A DNA stretch of 37,334 bases from a virus. The stretch is taken from the IMG/VR virus record IMGVR_UViG_3300037488_000828, positions 1-37,334 of that record; one strand, given 5' to 3'. Below the pieces are notes generated by a model. That model searched no databases and was not told the DNA's origin. It saw only the letters and a list, made by a program, of their open reading frames with translations. Of this stretch, positions 5,687 to 12,024 are shown in pieces. The translations under genes were made by a program, and so were the position numbers. Within the stretch, counting starts at the first letter, position 1. Each line of letters begins with the position of its first letter.

Positions 5687-6417
5687 GCTTCCTCCGTGAA
5701 GTGATCGCTGCCGAGGAACACCCGAGTGGATGCCTGACGCTTCGGCAACTTTCGGATGATGACCTTGCCTTCCCGCCGCATGGGGATGAGGTAGACGCGG
5801 TTGTTAGGGACGGTGTAGACCGTGCCGCGGAGCGCATCCTTCGTAGACGCGAACCATGAGTGGTCGTCGTCCTGCGACCAGTAGATCGGGTTGCCGCGCC
5901 GTGCGAGGATCAGCGCGTCCGGGGTAAGGATGGCCGCGGCGAACGGCGCGTAGTGGTCGATGTCCTTGACCGCCGCCACCACGCGGTCGATGATCGGTCC
6001 CTTGCCCGATTCAATGTGGCGGGCGACGACTTCGGAGTCGCACTCCGTGACGAGCCGCAGGTTTCGCTCCGCCGCGATGGACAGGTAGTTGCCGATGATC
6101 CCGTTGTGGACGAGGTAGGCGGGGTTGCCGCGGTAGGCGAAGCGATGCGGGTGGTTGTTGCGGTTGTCCTCCACCGACCCGTGCGTTGCCCACCGGGTGT
6201 GGCCGATGAGTGCGATGCTCTGCCCGCTGACCGTCATGGTTCCGGGGTGGTCGATAATGGACCCGGGACGCTTGACCCCTGCGATCTCGCCATCCTCCAT
6301 GAGGTAGGCGATGCCGTGGGCGTGGTGTCCGCGCTGCTGTTGCGAGTTGCCGACCGCGTAGAGTTGCGCGAGGTCGGTGAGCGGGCGACCGGAGAAGTGA
6401 CCGAAGATTCCACACAT
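5683..6417 (-). CDS. Class II glutamine amidotransferase (Ntn hydrolase, GlmS-type)
   Basis: A 244-residue stand-alone glutaminase domain. The ATG at 6417 is chosen so that, after Met removal, Cys2 is the N-terminal nucleophile (MCGIFGHF). Other family residues are present: GHTRWATHG at 72-80, NNHPH at 87-91, HNGIIGNY at 104-111 and ECDSEV at 125-130, the glutamine-binding acidic site. It should release ammonia from glutamine. No synthetase or isomerase domain is attached, so the ammonia acceptor must be elsewhere. The amidoligase encoded 35 bases upstream in the same unit is the obvious partner. The AGGAAGGAACC ribosome-binding site is repeated here inside the operon. Confidence 0.9.
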   Translation of the reverse strand: MCGIFGHFSGRPLTDLAQLYAVGNSQQQRGHHAHGIAYLMEDGEIAGVKRPGSIIDHPGTMTVSGQSIALIGHTRWATHGSVEDNRNNHPHRFAYRGNPAYLVHNGIIGNYLSIAAERNLRLVTECDSEVVARHIESGKGPIIDRVVAAVKDIDHYAPFAAAILTPDALILARRGNPIYWSQDDDHSWFASTKDALRGTVYTVPNNRVYLIPMRREGKVIIRKLPKRQASTRVFLGSDHFTEEA

Positions 6418-6452
6418 TGGCAGGTTCCTTCCTGTATTGGGAGATGGAGTGT

Positions 6453-7430
6453 TCATTCGTCCGAAGTGGACGAAAGGTTGGGGACGGTAATGGGGTTGAG
6501 GCCCGCCCGCTGATCGTGGCGGGTTGCAAGTTCGCGGAGCGTGTTCATCGCCCGCCGTGTGGTGTAACGGTCATGGTCGATCTTGCCAAACTTGCGACCG
6601 CCATGTGCTTGCCGCCACAGGTAGAAGATGAGGTAGTTCACCGCAGATTGTCCGCGTGTTTCGGGCTGACCTCCTTCGGGGACATGGAGGAGGGTGCGCT
6701 CCGAAACTTCCCAAGCGGGATTGATGCCGTTCAAGGCCATTTCGACGAGGCTGACGCAGATCCGGACCCACGCGTTGATCTTGTCCGCGTTCAAAGTTCC
6801 GGAGAAAGCGCGGAACTCGACGGTCGGTTGACGACCCTGAAGGTAGTTCGTGACATTGAGCAGGTGGTAACGGTTGGAGAAGAGATCGGTCTGATTGTCA
6901 AACATCAGGTTGCGCTTTTCAGTCGAGTTGGCGACTGACAGGCCGTTCCACCGGATGCCTTTCGCCTTCTTGATCGACCTGCACCATCCGCCGTTTGCGC
7001 GGGACGGAGTTCCGGTCGAGCAGTAGATGCCTTCCTCTACGCGGCTGACGAGCCGATACAGACGGCGCAAGGCTTCGATGCTGTCCGTGGGGAAGTGGAC
7101 ATGGACATGGAGGCCGCAGGACTGATTGACGCGACCTCCCCAAGCCTTGATCTGATCGACCGTAGCCTTGATGTTGTCGAATCCCTCGCCGCCTTTGAGG
7201 ACCGGGGAGACAAACTCGACCGCGGTGCGATTCTCGAAATGGACCGATCCGTCATGGTCCGCCCGCCAGTTGCGTCCGCCGGGAGCCGGAAGTTCCGCGA
7301 CCGGGAAGCCGCACCCGTGACCGCCGATGCGGAGGTTCGGACAGAGGCGGTGGTCGATGCCGCATTCGATCTCGACACCGTAGGTGAGGTCGTTTGCGGA
7401 GTAGGTCGTGGTAGCGGTCGTCGCGGGCAT
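6453..7430 (-). CDS. COOH-NH2 ligase (amidoligase family)
   Basis: A 325-residue protein of the glutamine-synthetase-like amidoligase family (Amidoligase_2). Visible motifs are YGVEIEC at 17-23 (first metal-binding Glu pair), DG at 60-61, VEFVSP at 71-76, the signature CGLHVHV at 105-111, NRYHLLN at 186-192 and VEFRAF at 204-209. Family members use ATP to join a carboxylate to an amine. They occur beside class II amidotransferases in predicted peptide- or metabolite-modifying operons, as here. The ATG at 7430 lies behind promoter cassette D and it is the first of seven genes. The substrate is unknown: host protein, cell-wall peptide, or small molecule. Confidence 0.88.
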   Translation of the reverse strand: MPATTATTTYSANDLTYGVEIECGIDHRLCPNLRIGGHGCGFPVAELPAPGGRNWRADHDGSVHFENRTAVEFVSPVLKGGEGFDNIKATVDQIKAWGGRVNQSCGLHVHVHFPTDSIEALRRLYRLVSRVEEGIYCSTGTPSRANGGWCRSIKKAKGIRWNGLSVANSTEKRNLMFDNQTDLFSNRYHLLNVTNYLQGRQPTVEFRAFSGTLNADKINAWVRICVSLVEMALNGINPAWEVSERTLLHVPEGGQPETRGQSAVNYLIFYLWRQAHGGRKFGKIDHDRYTTRRAMNTLRELATRHDQRAGLNPITVPNLSSTSDE

Positions 7431-7436
7431 AGTCAG

Positions 7437-7516
7437 GTTCCTTCCTGTTTAGGTCGGGGTCAATCCCGACGACATAAGATACCCTGCGCCTGAGTAGGTG
7501 TCAAGCGACACGGGTA
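7437..7516 (-). repeat. Dispersed promoter-leader cassette, copy D
   Basis: Same as copies A and C, with the hairpin at 7453-7470, -10 TATCTT at 7481-7476 and -35 TTGACA at 7504-7499. Similarity stops a few bases after the upstream ACCCGTGTCGC box. Confidence 0.9.
7476..7504 (-). promoter_or_regulatory. Sigma70-like promoter for the amidoligase-to-RusA unit
   Basis: On the minus strand TTGACA, a 17-bp spacer CCTACTCAGGCGCAGGG and TATCTT. It drives seven tightly linked genes down to RusA. Confidence 0.88.
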
Positions 7517-7538
7517 CTTTCCATGCAAGTTCGGATGT

Positions 7539-7859
7539 TTATTCTCCGATTCTTTTGATCCACTCGGGCGGCTCGGTGTCGTTGCCCTGCGCGTCCGGCC
7601 ATCCGACGATTGCGACCGTTCCGCAGACGGCATCCCACGCCGCGATGCCCGCGTAGGAATGCGCGAGATAAGTAGCGGTCATGTTGTGCGACAATTTCAG
7701 ACGCTTGCCGTCCTCGTTGCAGTACATCACCGCGTCACCCTGACCGTTCCGCAGGTAGATCGCTTCGATGTACCCGCCGACCGTATCGGAGAGTGCCGGA
7801 TACCCGGTGTGTTCCCTGCGCTCGACGCGCCCATTGGGGTCGATTGTCACGATCTGCAT
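7539..7859 (-). CDS. DUF3846-family protein
   Basis: A 106-residue protein with the DUF3846 arrangement: a short beta start (QIVTIDPNG), the hallmark VGGYIEAIYL at 27-36, MYCNEDGKRLKLSHNMTA at 45-62, and a closing CGTVAIVGW at 79-87. The family is common in phages and mobile elements and has no proven role. The start at 7859 overlaps the preceding gene by 13 bases. It is the last gene of the unit transcribed from 8543-8571. No terminator is evident between its stop and promoter cassette D. Confidence 0.75.
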   Translation of the reverse strand: MQIVTIDPNGRVERREHTGYPALSDTVGGYIEAIYLRNGQGDAVMYCNEDGKRLKLSHNMTATYLAHSYAGIAAWDAVCGTVAIVGWPDAQGNDTEPPEWIKRIGE

Positions 7860-8113
7860 TCGCGCTCCTCCCGTTCCTTTGCGGCCTTGAAGATCTCCCC
7901 GACGACTCCATGCGTCAGGATGTAGAACTTGCCCGTTTCGATCTCGCGCAGCGTCACGCAGATCTTGTCGTCGTCGCCGCCGCCGTGGTCAACGAGCATG
8001 GCTTCCAGTTGGAAGTGCCAGTTCTTGACGCTGACTACCCCGGCATCGTTCGCCCGGGCAGTCGTTTTCTTTTTCTGATTGCTGTGTTCGATGGTGCAGT
8101 AGATCTTGCTCAT
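7847..8113 (-). CDS. Hypothetical protein
   Basis: An 88-residue product starting at the ATG at 8113, overlapping the preceding stop (ATGA) and overlapping the DUF3846 start by 13 bases. It has a Lys-rich early segment (HSNQKKKTTARAN), a beta-rich middle and a charged helical end (FKAAKEREERECRS). No motif recognised. Coupled translation with both neighbours suggests a shared function or simply dense packing. Confidence 0.68.
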   Translation of the reverse strand: MSKIYCTIEHSNQKKKTTARANDAGVVSVKNWHFQLEAMLVDHGGGDDDKICVTLREIETGKFYILTHGVVGEIFKAAKEREERECRS

Positions 8114-8505
8114 TCGTAGTGCCTCGGCCCAAGTCGGGCGGCTTCCGGGAGCGCGTTGGTGATGAGGACGAAGTACTTGGTTGCCCCGCCGACTTCCGGC
8201 AGGTCGCACGGCTCAATGCCGCGGGCCTCGGCCCACTCGCAGGACTCAAGGCAGGAGAGGTTGAAGTCCCGTTCCTCCTCCTCGCTCATTCCCTTGGCGA
8301 GTCGTTCGATGCCGTCCAAGGCTCGGTTTGCGGCTTCCTCTGTCGGGAACTCCGCCCATTGCTCAAGGAAGGTGTCGCATCCCCACCATCCGCCTTCCTC
8401 CGGTCCCCCGTAGTACTGCTCGGTCCTCATCAGGCAGACATACCACGGCTCCGGCTTGCGGATGCTTCCCCGCAACGCGATCTGAAATGCTTCTGCGATG
8501 TCCAT
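8110..8505 (-). CDS. Conserved phage hypothetical protein
   Basis: A 131-residue acidic protein, first gene behind the promoter at 8543-8571. The ATG at 8505 has GAGAGGAACCC upstream; a longer in-frame start would lie within the leader hairpin and is rejected. The segment YYGGPEEGGWW near residue 31 is distinctive and I recall it in small phage proteins of unknown role. The C-terminal part is rich in Cys and acidic residues (CLESCEWAEARGIEPC), possibly metal-binding. No function assigned. Confidence 0.72.
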   Translation of the reverse strand: MDIAEAFQIALRGSIRKPEPWYVCLMRTEQYYGGPEEGGWWGCDTFLEQWAEFPTEEAANRALDGIERLAKGMSEEEERDFNLSCLESCEWAEARGIEPCDLPEVGGATKYFVLITNALPEAARLGPRHYE

Positions 8506-8518
8506 TGGGTTCCTCTCT

Positions 8519-8536
8519 GCCGGGGTTATTCCCGAC
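8519..8536 (-). promoter_or_regulatory. 5'-terminal mRNA hairpin, variant
   Basis: The transcript reads GTCGGG-AATAAC-CCCGGC. All six pairs are kept, one as G-U. Its 5' base is 7 nt from the -10 box, as in cassette A. Confidence 0.7.
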
Positions 8537-8542
8537 ACGGCA

Positions 8543-8571
8543 AAGATACCCTACTCCGCCGAAGGTGTCAA
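8543..8571 (-). promoter_or_regulatory. Sigma70-like promoter for the 8505-7539 unit
   Basis: On the minus strand TTGACA (8571-8566), a 17-bp spacer CCTTCGGCGGAGTAGGG and TATCTT (8548-8543). The -35 box overlaps the stop codon of the 136-aa gene. Confidence 0.87.
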
Positions 8572-8978
8572 GCGGGCGGAGTAGAATTGGACTTGTAAGA
8601 TTTGCTTACAGGTTCCTTGTAGCAGTCCCATCCGCAGATTTCTGCGATCTCCTCGGCGGTGCGACACTCGACATTCTCCCTGCCGACCCTCCGGTACACG
8701 CCGCCAACGGAAGCGCACATCTCGCAGAACTTCCGCCTGACGGCATCGCGCTCTTCGCGCATCTCCGTCAGATCTCGTTCCGCATTCCGGATCGACCACC
8801 GGATTCCTTCGATCAACTCCTGCAACGCGACCGCCTCGGCGCAGAACTGCGTGGTTCGTTGATCCCGCGCACATCCGCCTTGCCGGAGGCGTTCGATTTC
8901 GTCCGCAGCGGCATTCAGATCTTCGGAGGTAACGAATCCTCCCGCGTTGCGGAGTCGCCACGGCAAGTCGTGGATCAT
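8568..8978 (-). CDS. Hypothetical coiled-coil protein
   Basis: A 136-residue protein starting at the ATG at 8978, overlapping the small membrane-protein gene (ATGA). Residues 45-85 are a long charged helix (SIRNAERDLTEMREERDAVR) typical of a coiled coil. Several Cys follow (FCEMCASVGG, then CRTAEEIAEICGWDC), spaced so that a zinc site is possible. A longer in-frame start exists but would overlap the upstream gene fully and lacks a ribosome-binding site. Function unknown. Confidence 0.68.
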   Translation of the reverse strand: MIHDLPWRLRNAGGFVTSEDLNAAADEIERLRQGGCARDQRTTQFCAEAVALQELIEGIRWSIRNAERDLTEMREERDAVRRKFCEMCASVGGVYRRVGRENVECRTAEEIAEICGWDCYKEPVSKSYKSNSTPPA

Positions 8979-9079
8979 CGCCGCACCCCGCTGTTCTTCG
9001 CGATGGTGCGTAGGTCGATGGTGCAGGAAACGATGCAGAAGCCGACGACGATCTGCCAAACGATCTCAAGACATTCCAT
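8975..9079 (-). CDS. Small 34-aa membrane-anchored peptide, first leftward gene
   Basis: The ATG at 9079 has AAGGAG eight bases upstream. The 34-residue peptide has a hydrophobic stretch (IVWQIVVGFCIVSCTI, residues 6-21) followed by a basic tail, as in small single-pass membrane proteins. Its stop overlaps the next start (ATGA). It is the first gene leftward from the non-coding hub and the nearest to the promoter at 9100-9129. It could target the membrane or host channels, or be a leader peptide for the 136-aa gene. Confidence 0.6.
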   Translation of the reverse strand: MECLEIVWQIVVGFCIVSCTIDLRTIAKNSGVRR

Positions 9080-9099
9080 GATGTTCTCCTTGTGCCGCA

Positions 9100-9129
9100 A
9101 ACATACACCTACGCGGATGCAGGTGTCAA
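9100..9129 (-). promoter_or_regulatory. Leftward promoter of the divergent hub
   Basis: On the minus strand TTGACA (9129-9124), an 18-bp spacer CCTGCATCCGCGTAGGTG and TATGTT (9105-9100). ACACCT and AGGTGT form a 6-bp inverted repeat across the spacer. Unlike the other units, no hairpin follows. Confidence 0.8.
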
Positions 9130-9580
9130 TCGGGAAGGGTAGGAAATCAACGGAAACTTGGGCTTCGGACAAAGAACCGACCCCGGGGGCTTGACTGCCC
9201 TCTCAGGGTCGGTAAACTCTCTCTCGGTCGCCGCCTCGACAGGCTCAAAGTCCGGCGACGACCACATCGAAGCGTGAGCAGCATACCACGCACCCCGGGG
9301 AAGACCACGCCGTCAGTCGGCAACCGCTGCACCCTCGCCGGAGGGTCCGTATCCGGGCAAGAATGGGCGCGGCCACAGGCCGCTCAGACGCAGGGTTTGA
9401 CCCTACCCTGCGCACCGAAAGGTTGCTCTCGCATCGCAGAAGCAGGTGGCCCGCCGAAATGGTGAAAGCGATGCCTTGGTGATACCTCGTCCGGCTCCGG
9501 CGGGCTGATTTTCCCATGTCTCGCCCCGCGAAAGCGGGGTCATGGCGTGTCCTGTCGCCCTCCAACGGGCTGATGGGTGC
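9130..9580. promoter_or_regulatory. Non-coding hub rich in perfect inverted repeats
   Basis: No credible gene lies between 9080 and 9615. The stretch holds perfect inverted repeats at 9176-9183/9206-9213 (8 bp), 9227-9233/9253-9259 (7), 9272-9276/9287-9291 (5), 9309-9312/9318-9321 (4), 9331-9336/9341-9346 (6, tetraloop), 9369-9374/9378-9383 (6), 9389-9396/9405-9412 (8) and 9524-9529/9534-9539 (6, GAAA loop). Two more, 9431-9437/9468-9474 and 9449-9456/9498-9505, interlock like a pseudoknot. ACCCT/AGGGT half-sites recur. It may be a structured RNA, an operator array, or a replication origin. Confidence 0.6.
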
Positions 9581-9609
9581 TTGACCCGAACCCTATCTCA
9601 GGGTATCCT
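9581..9609 (+). promoter_or_regulatory. Rightward promoter with predicted leaderless start
   Basis: TTGACC (9581-9586), a 17-bp spacer and TATCCT (9604-9609). Six bases later comes the ATG at 9616, so the expected +1 is the A of the start codon. The spacer contains the palindrome ACCCT-ATCTC-AGGGT, an operator candidate. It shares the AGGGTAT junction with the leftward promoters. Confidence 0.8.
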
Positions 9610-9615
9610 AACGGC

Positions 9616-9873
9616 ATGAAACCCGTCAGAATCGAATGCCCGGGAGATTGGAAACGAGCAATGCACCGACACCTCGACTCCAACGGAGTCAGCCGTTACG
9701 CTTTCGTGCGCAAAGTCAGAGATAAGGACATCTGCACGACCCACACCGCGGAATGTCTCCTAGCCGACGATGGGACCGCGACCGGAAGCCGCGTACCGTC
9801 CTTCTCCACGGCAATCAACATGGCAAGACTCGCCGGATTCGACATGGTCATGATCCCGCGAAAGGCTCCATAA
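9616..9873 (+). CDS. Candidate phage regulator (repressor-like)
   Basis: An 85-residue basic protein and the first rightward gene. The start at 9616 follows TATCCT by six bases and has no Shine-Dalgarno site, so the mRNA is probably leaderless. The segments SRYAFVRKV (26-34) and AECLLADDG (46-54), then RVPSFSTAINMARLAGFDMVM (60-80), read like the helices of a lambda-repressor-like HTH with its turn. I recall similar small proteins in other phages. Its own promoter carries a palindromic operator candidate, which fits autoregulation. Without a database match the regulator call is an inference. Confidence 0.6.
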   Translation: MKPVRIECPGDWKRAMHRHLDSNGVSRYAFVRKVRDKDICTTHTAECLLADDGTATGSRVPSFSTAINMARLAGFDMVMIPRKAP

Positions 9874-9897
9874 CTCGCCACCCCGAAAGGTCTTCCC

Positions 9898-10713
9898 GTG
9901 GAAAACGGCACGACTCAACATCTTCAAAGGTGGCTTCTGTGTGCGACCGTACAGGACCGCATCTCAAGCATGATGACCTGTGCAGCGACGATCCGTGAGC
10001 ATCTGCCGTCTTGGAATGTCGTCGTTGCGACTCAGGAATACACCTCGGTCGAGGATCAGCGGCTCCGCAAAGCCCTTCCCGATGCCATGATCGTCAGCAT
10101 GACCCGCCGGGTGGGGATGCACAGCGCGAAGATGGCCGCACTCCGTCATGTCCGCAGGGTGTGTGGCTCCGACCCGTATGTCGTCTGCTCCATCGACGAC
10201 GACATGGAGTTCCTGCCGCAGACCAACCTTGAGCCGTGCGTTGCCAAGTCGCTTGACCCAATGACCGGATTCGTGACGGCGAACTGGGTGGCGCACCCCA
10301 ACCATCTCGCCAAGAGGAAGATCCGCCATGCGTTCGTGAAACAGCCGATTGTCTACACCGCCGGAGGCATGGTGTTCGACCGCAAGGTGGCGGACATCAT
10401 CTCCGCATTGCCCGATGCAAGGTACTACTCGGACAACAGCAAGTGGTCGATTGCCGCGTACACCGCGGGACTCAGCAACTACCGCTACCTCGGGAGCCTC
10501 GCCATTCACCGGATCTGTCAGAAGGGTGGGCGCAGGGCGTGGGTTATTGACAGCGATGTCGTCCCCCCCGACCCTGAGATGATCTCCGTGCGAGAAGGCC
10601 GACCCATCGCCGGGAAGACCGAATACCTGATCGGGCGTTCGGAGGATCTGACCGACCACGCCCACAACCTGCACAAGATGAACGCGGCCCTCCGCCGTCA
10701 AGGAACAGCATGA
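9898..10713 (+). CDS. Glycosyltransferase-like protein (GT-A fold)
   Basis: A 271-residue protein starting at GTG 9898 behind AAAGG. The N-terminal half alternates beta strands and helices. At 98-104 it has SIDDDME, a DxD metal- and sugar-nucleotide-binding motif of GT-A glycosyltransferases, preceded by a Rossmann-like stretch (WNVVVATQEY). The middle TAGGMVFDRKV and a late His/Arg-rich part fit the acceptor half. Its partners in the operon are ParB-like, methyltransferase-like and PAPS-reductase-like genes, suggesting glycosylation of DNA or of a modified nucleotide. Glycosylation of a virion protein is the alternative. The stop overlaps the next start (ATGA). Confidence 0.68.
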   Translation: MENGTTQHLQRWLLCATVQDRISSMMTCAATIREHLPSWNVVVATQEYTSVEDQRLRKALPDAMIVSMTRRVGMHSAKMAALRHVRRVCGSDPYVVCSIDDDMEFLPQTNLEPCVAKSLDPMTGFVTANWVAHPNHLAKRKIRHAFVKQPIVYTAGGMVFDRKVADIISALPDARYYSDNSKWSIAAYTAGLSNYRYLGSLAIHRICQKGGRRAWVIDSDVVPPDPEMISVREGRPIAGKTEYLIGRSEDLTDHAHNLHKMNAALRRQGTA

Positions 10714-11270
10714 ACATCGAAACCGTTGCCACTTCCGCCCTGATCCCCGACCCGAACAACGCCCGCGTCCATGACGAAGCGAACATCGAAGCCCTCAAGA
10801 ACTCCCTGACGACCTTCGGGCAGCAGAAGCCCATCGTCATCGACCGTGACAACATGGTCGTGGCGGGGAACGGGTTCCTGACCGCCGCGAAGCAACTCGG
10901 GTGGGAGAAGATCGCCGTTGTCCGCACCAACCTGACGGGTGACAAGGCCCGCGCATTCGCCATCGCGGACAACCGCACCGCCGAACTGTCCGATTGGGAT
11001 ACCGCCGCCCTCGCCACGATCCTCAACAGCCTCCCGGACGGCTACCTCGTTTCGACGGGTTGGGATCAGGCCGACCTCGACGCGATGCTCGGGGAAGCCT
11101 TGGAGTCCTACTCCCCGGTCCTGAACCCGGAGTTCGGGTCGAACCGCGTCGATGAGAGCCGTCTTGAGAAGGCCGAAAAGGTGTTCGATGTCGCGCAGAA
11201 GCCCGTCGAGGAAGTCGTCGTTGTTTGCCCGCATTGCGGGGAGGATTTCAAAGTTGACTCCATTTCTTGA
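10710..11270 (+). CDS. ParB/Spo0J-superfamily protein with C-terminal zinc knuckle
   Basis: A 186-residue protein. Residues 1-100 match the ParB N-terminal domain: IPDPNNARVHDEANIEALKNS, QQKPIVID at 38-45, then AGNGFLTAAKQLG at 52-64, where the usual GHGR reads GNGF, and AIADNRTAELSDWD at 84-97. The last residues include CPHCG, half of a zinc ribbon. This superfamily includes partition CTPases, nucleases and sulfiredoxin-like enzymes. Phage copies near terminases often sit in predicted DNA-modification clusters. The His-to-Asn change in the central motif may alter catalysis. The start overlaps the glycosyltransferase stop. Confidence 0.82.
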   Translation: MNIETVATSALIPDPNNARVHDEANIEALKNSLTTFGQQKPIVIDRDNMVVAGNGFLTAAKQLGWEKIAVVRTNLTGDKARAFAIADNRTAELSDWDTAALATILNSLPDGYLVSTGWDQADLDAMLGEALESYSPVLNPEFGSNRVDESRLEKAEKVFDVAQKPVEEVVVVCPHCGEDFKVDSIS

Positions 11271-12024
11271 TAGGCGCGTTTTCGATCACGCCGTCCGAGT
11301 CGCTGAGAAGATGCGGAACGCAGAGTATCGGTTCGCGTCCACGGCTCCCACGAACCCGCATTACTACACACTCCTCTCGACATGGGACAAGGAAGAGGAG
11401 TTTTGGGAATGCGATGATTTCATGCGGGACAACGGATATCCGACCCTTTGGCACGGCCACAAATACATCTACTTCGACATCGACGGGTGGCATTACTGGA
11501 ATCTTCCAAAGCCCGACCGTCAGAGAATCAAACTCATCAACAGGTGCAAGAAGCCGTACCCGAAGCGTGTGCCGTTCTCAGCCCCCAACCCGGAATTGCA
11601 GGAACGCATCGCCCAACGGCTTTGTGACATGAAGTTGGGACGGGTTCTTGAGATCGGGTTCCCCGAATCGGGAACAGTCCTGACTGCCGTGGACATCCAC
11701 CCCGACGATTACATTGGGATTGACACCGATTCCATCGCCGTGTCCCAAGCCGAATACGATCATCCGCAGCATCTTTTTGTCCGGACCTGCCTGTCGGATC
11801 ATTACCGCCGCTACGACACAATCCTCGCCCTTTGGGGTTCCGCATCGCGCATCCCCGGCCACGCGCTCGACCGCATCCCTTTGATGCTGAATCCGGGCGG
11901 TCAAGCGATCCTCATGTTCGATGAAGACCCGGGACTTCAGTTTGGGGAGAAAGACACGCCGTTCCACGGGTTCGTCGTGAGAAAAATCATCAATGCAGAT
12001 CTACACCAAGAAGACCGTCCTTGA
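11254..12024 (+). CDS. SAM-dependent methyltransferase-like protein
   Basis: A 256-residue protein if translation starts at TTG 11254, which has GGGGAGGA nine bases upstream and overlaps the ParB gene by 17 bases. An ATG further upstream would overlap more deeply. The N-terminal part is Trp/Tyr-rich (TLWHGHKYIYFDIDGWHYW). The C-terminal part, from about residue 125, has the class I Rossmann order: GRVLEIGFP (motif I), VDIHPDDYIGIDTD (motif II), ILALWGS (motif IV) and LNPGGQAILMF. A DNA or nucleotide target is suggested by its neighbours. The catalytic motif is not of the classic DPPY type, so the target base is open. Confidence 0.68.
   Translation: MTPFLDRRVFDHAVRVAEKMRNAEYRFASTAPTNPHYYTLLSTWDKEEEFWECDDFMRDNGYPTLWHGHKYIYFDIDGWHYWNLPKPDRQRIKLINRCKKPYPKRVPFSAPNPELQERIAQRLCDMKLGRVLEIGFPESGTVLTAVDIHPDDYIGIDTDSIAVSQAEYDHPQHLFVRTCLSDHYRRYDTILALWGSASRIPGHALDRIPLMLNPGGQAILMFDEDPGLQFGEKDTPFHGFVVRKIINADLHQEDRP

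Noticed and set aside
5700-6456. A 257-aa amidotransferase start upstream of MCGIFG
   Set aside because: Class II amidotransferases need Cys at position 2, and AGGAAGGAACC lies just ahead of MCGIFG. The longer start would bury the nucleophile.
9421-9540. A tRNA or tmRNA in the hub
   Set aside because: No T-loop motif, acceptor stem or CCA could be placed on either strand.
9130-9580. Small open frames across the hub (about 60-100 codons on each strand)
   Set aside because: No ribosome-binding sites, no motifs, and the inverted repeats explain the sequence better.
9539-9598. Hammerhead-like ribozyme core in CTGATG...GAA
   Set aside because: The conserved A after CTGATG is absent (CTGATGG) and stem I and III pairing is not visible. 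The sequence is explained by the rightward promoter.
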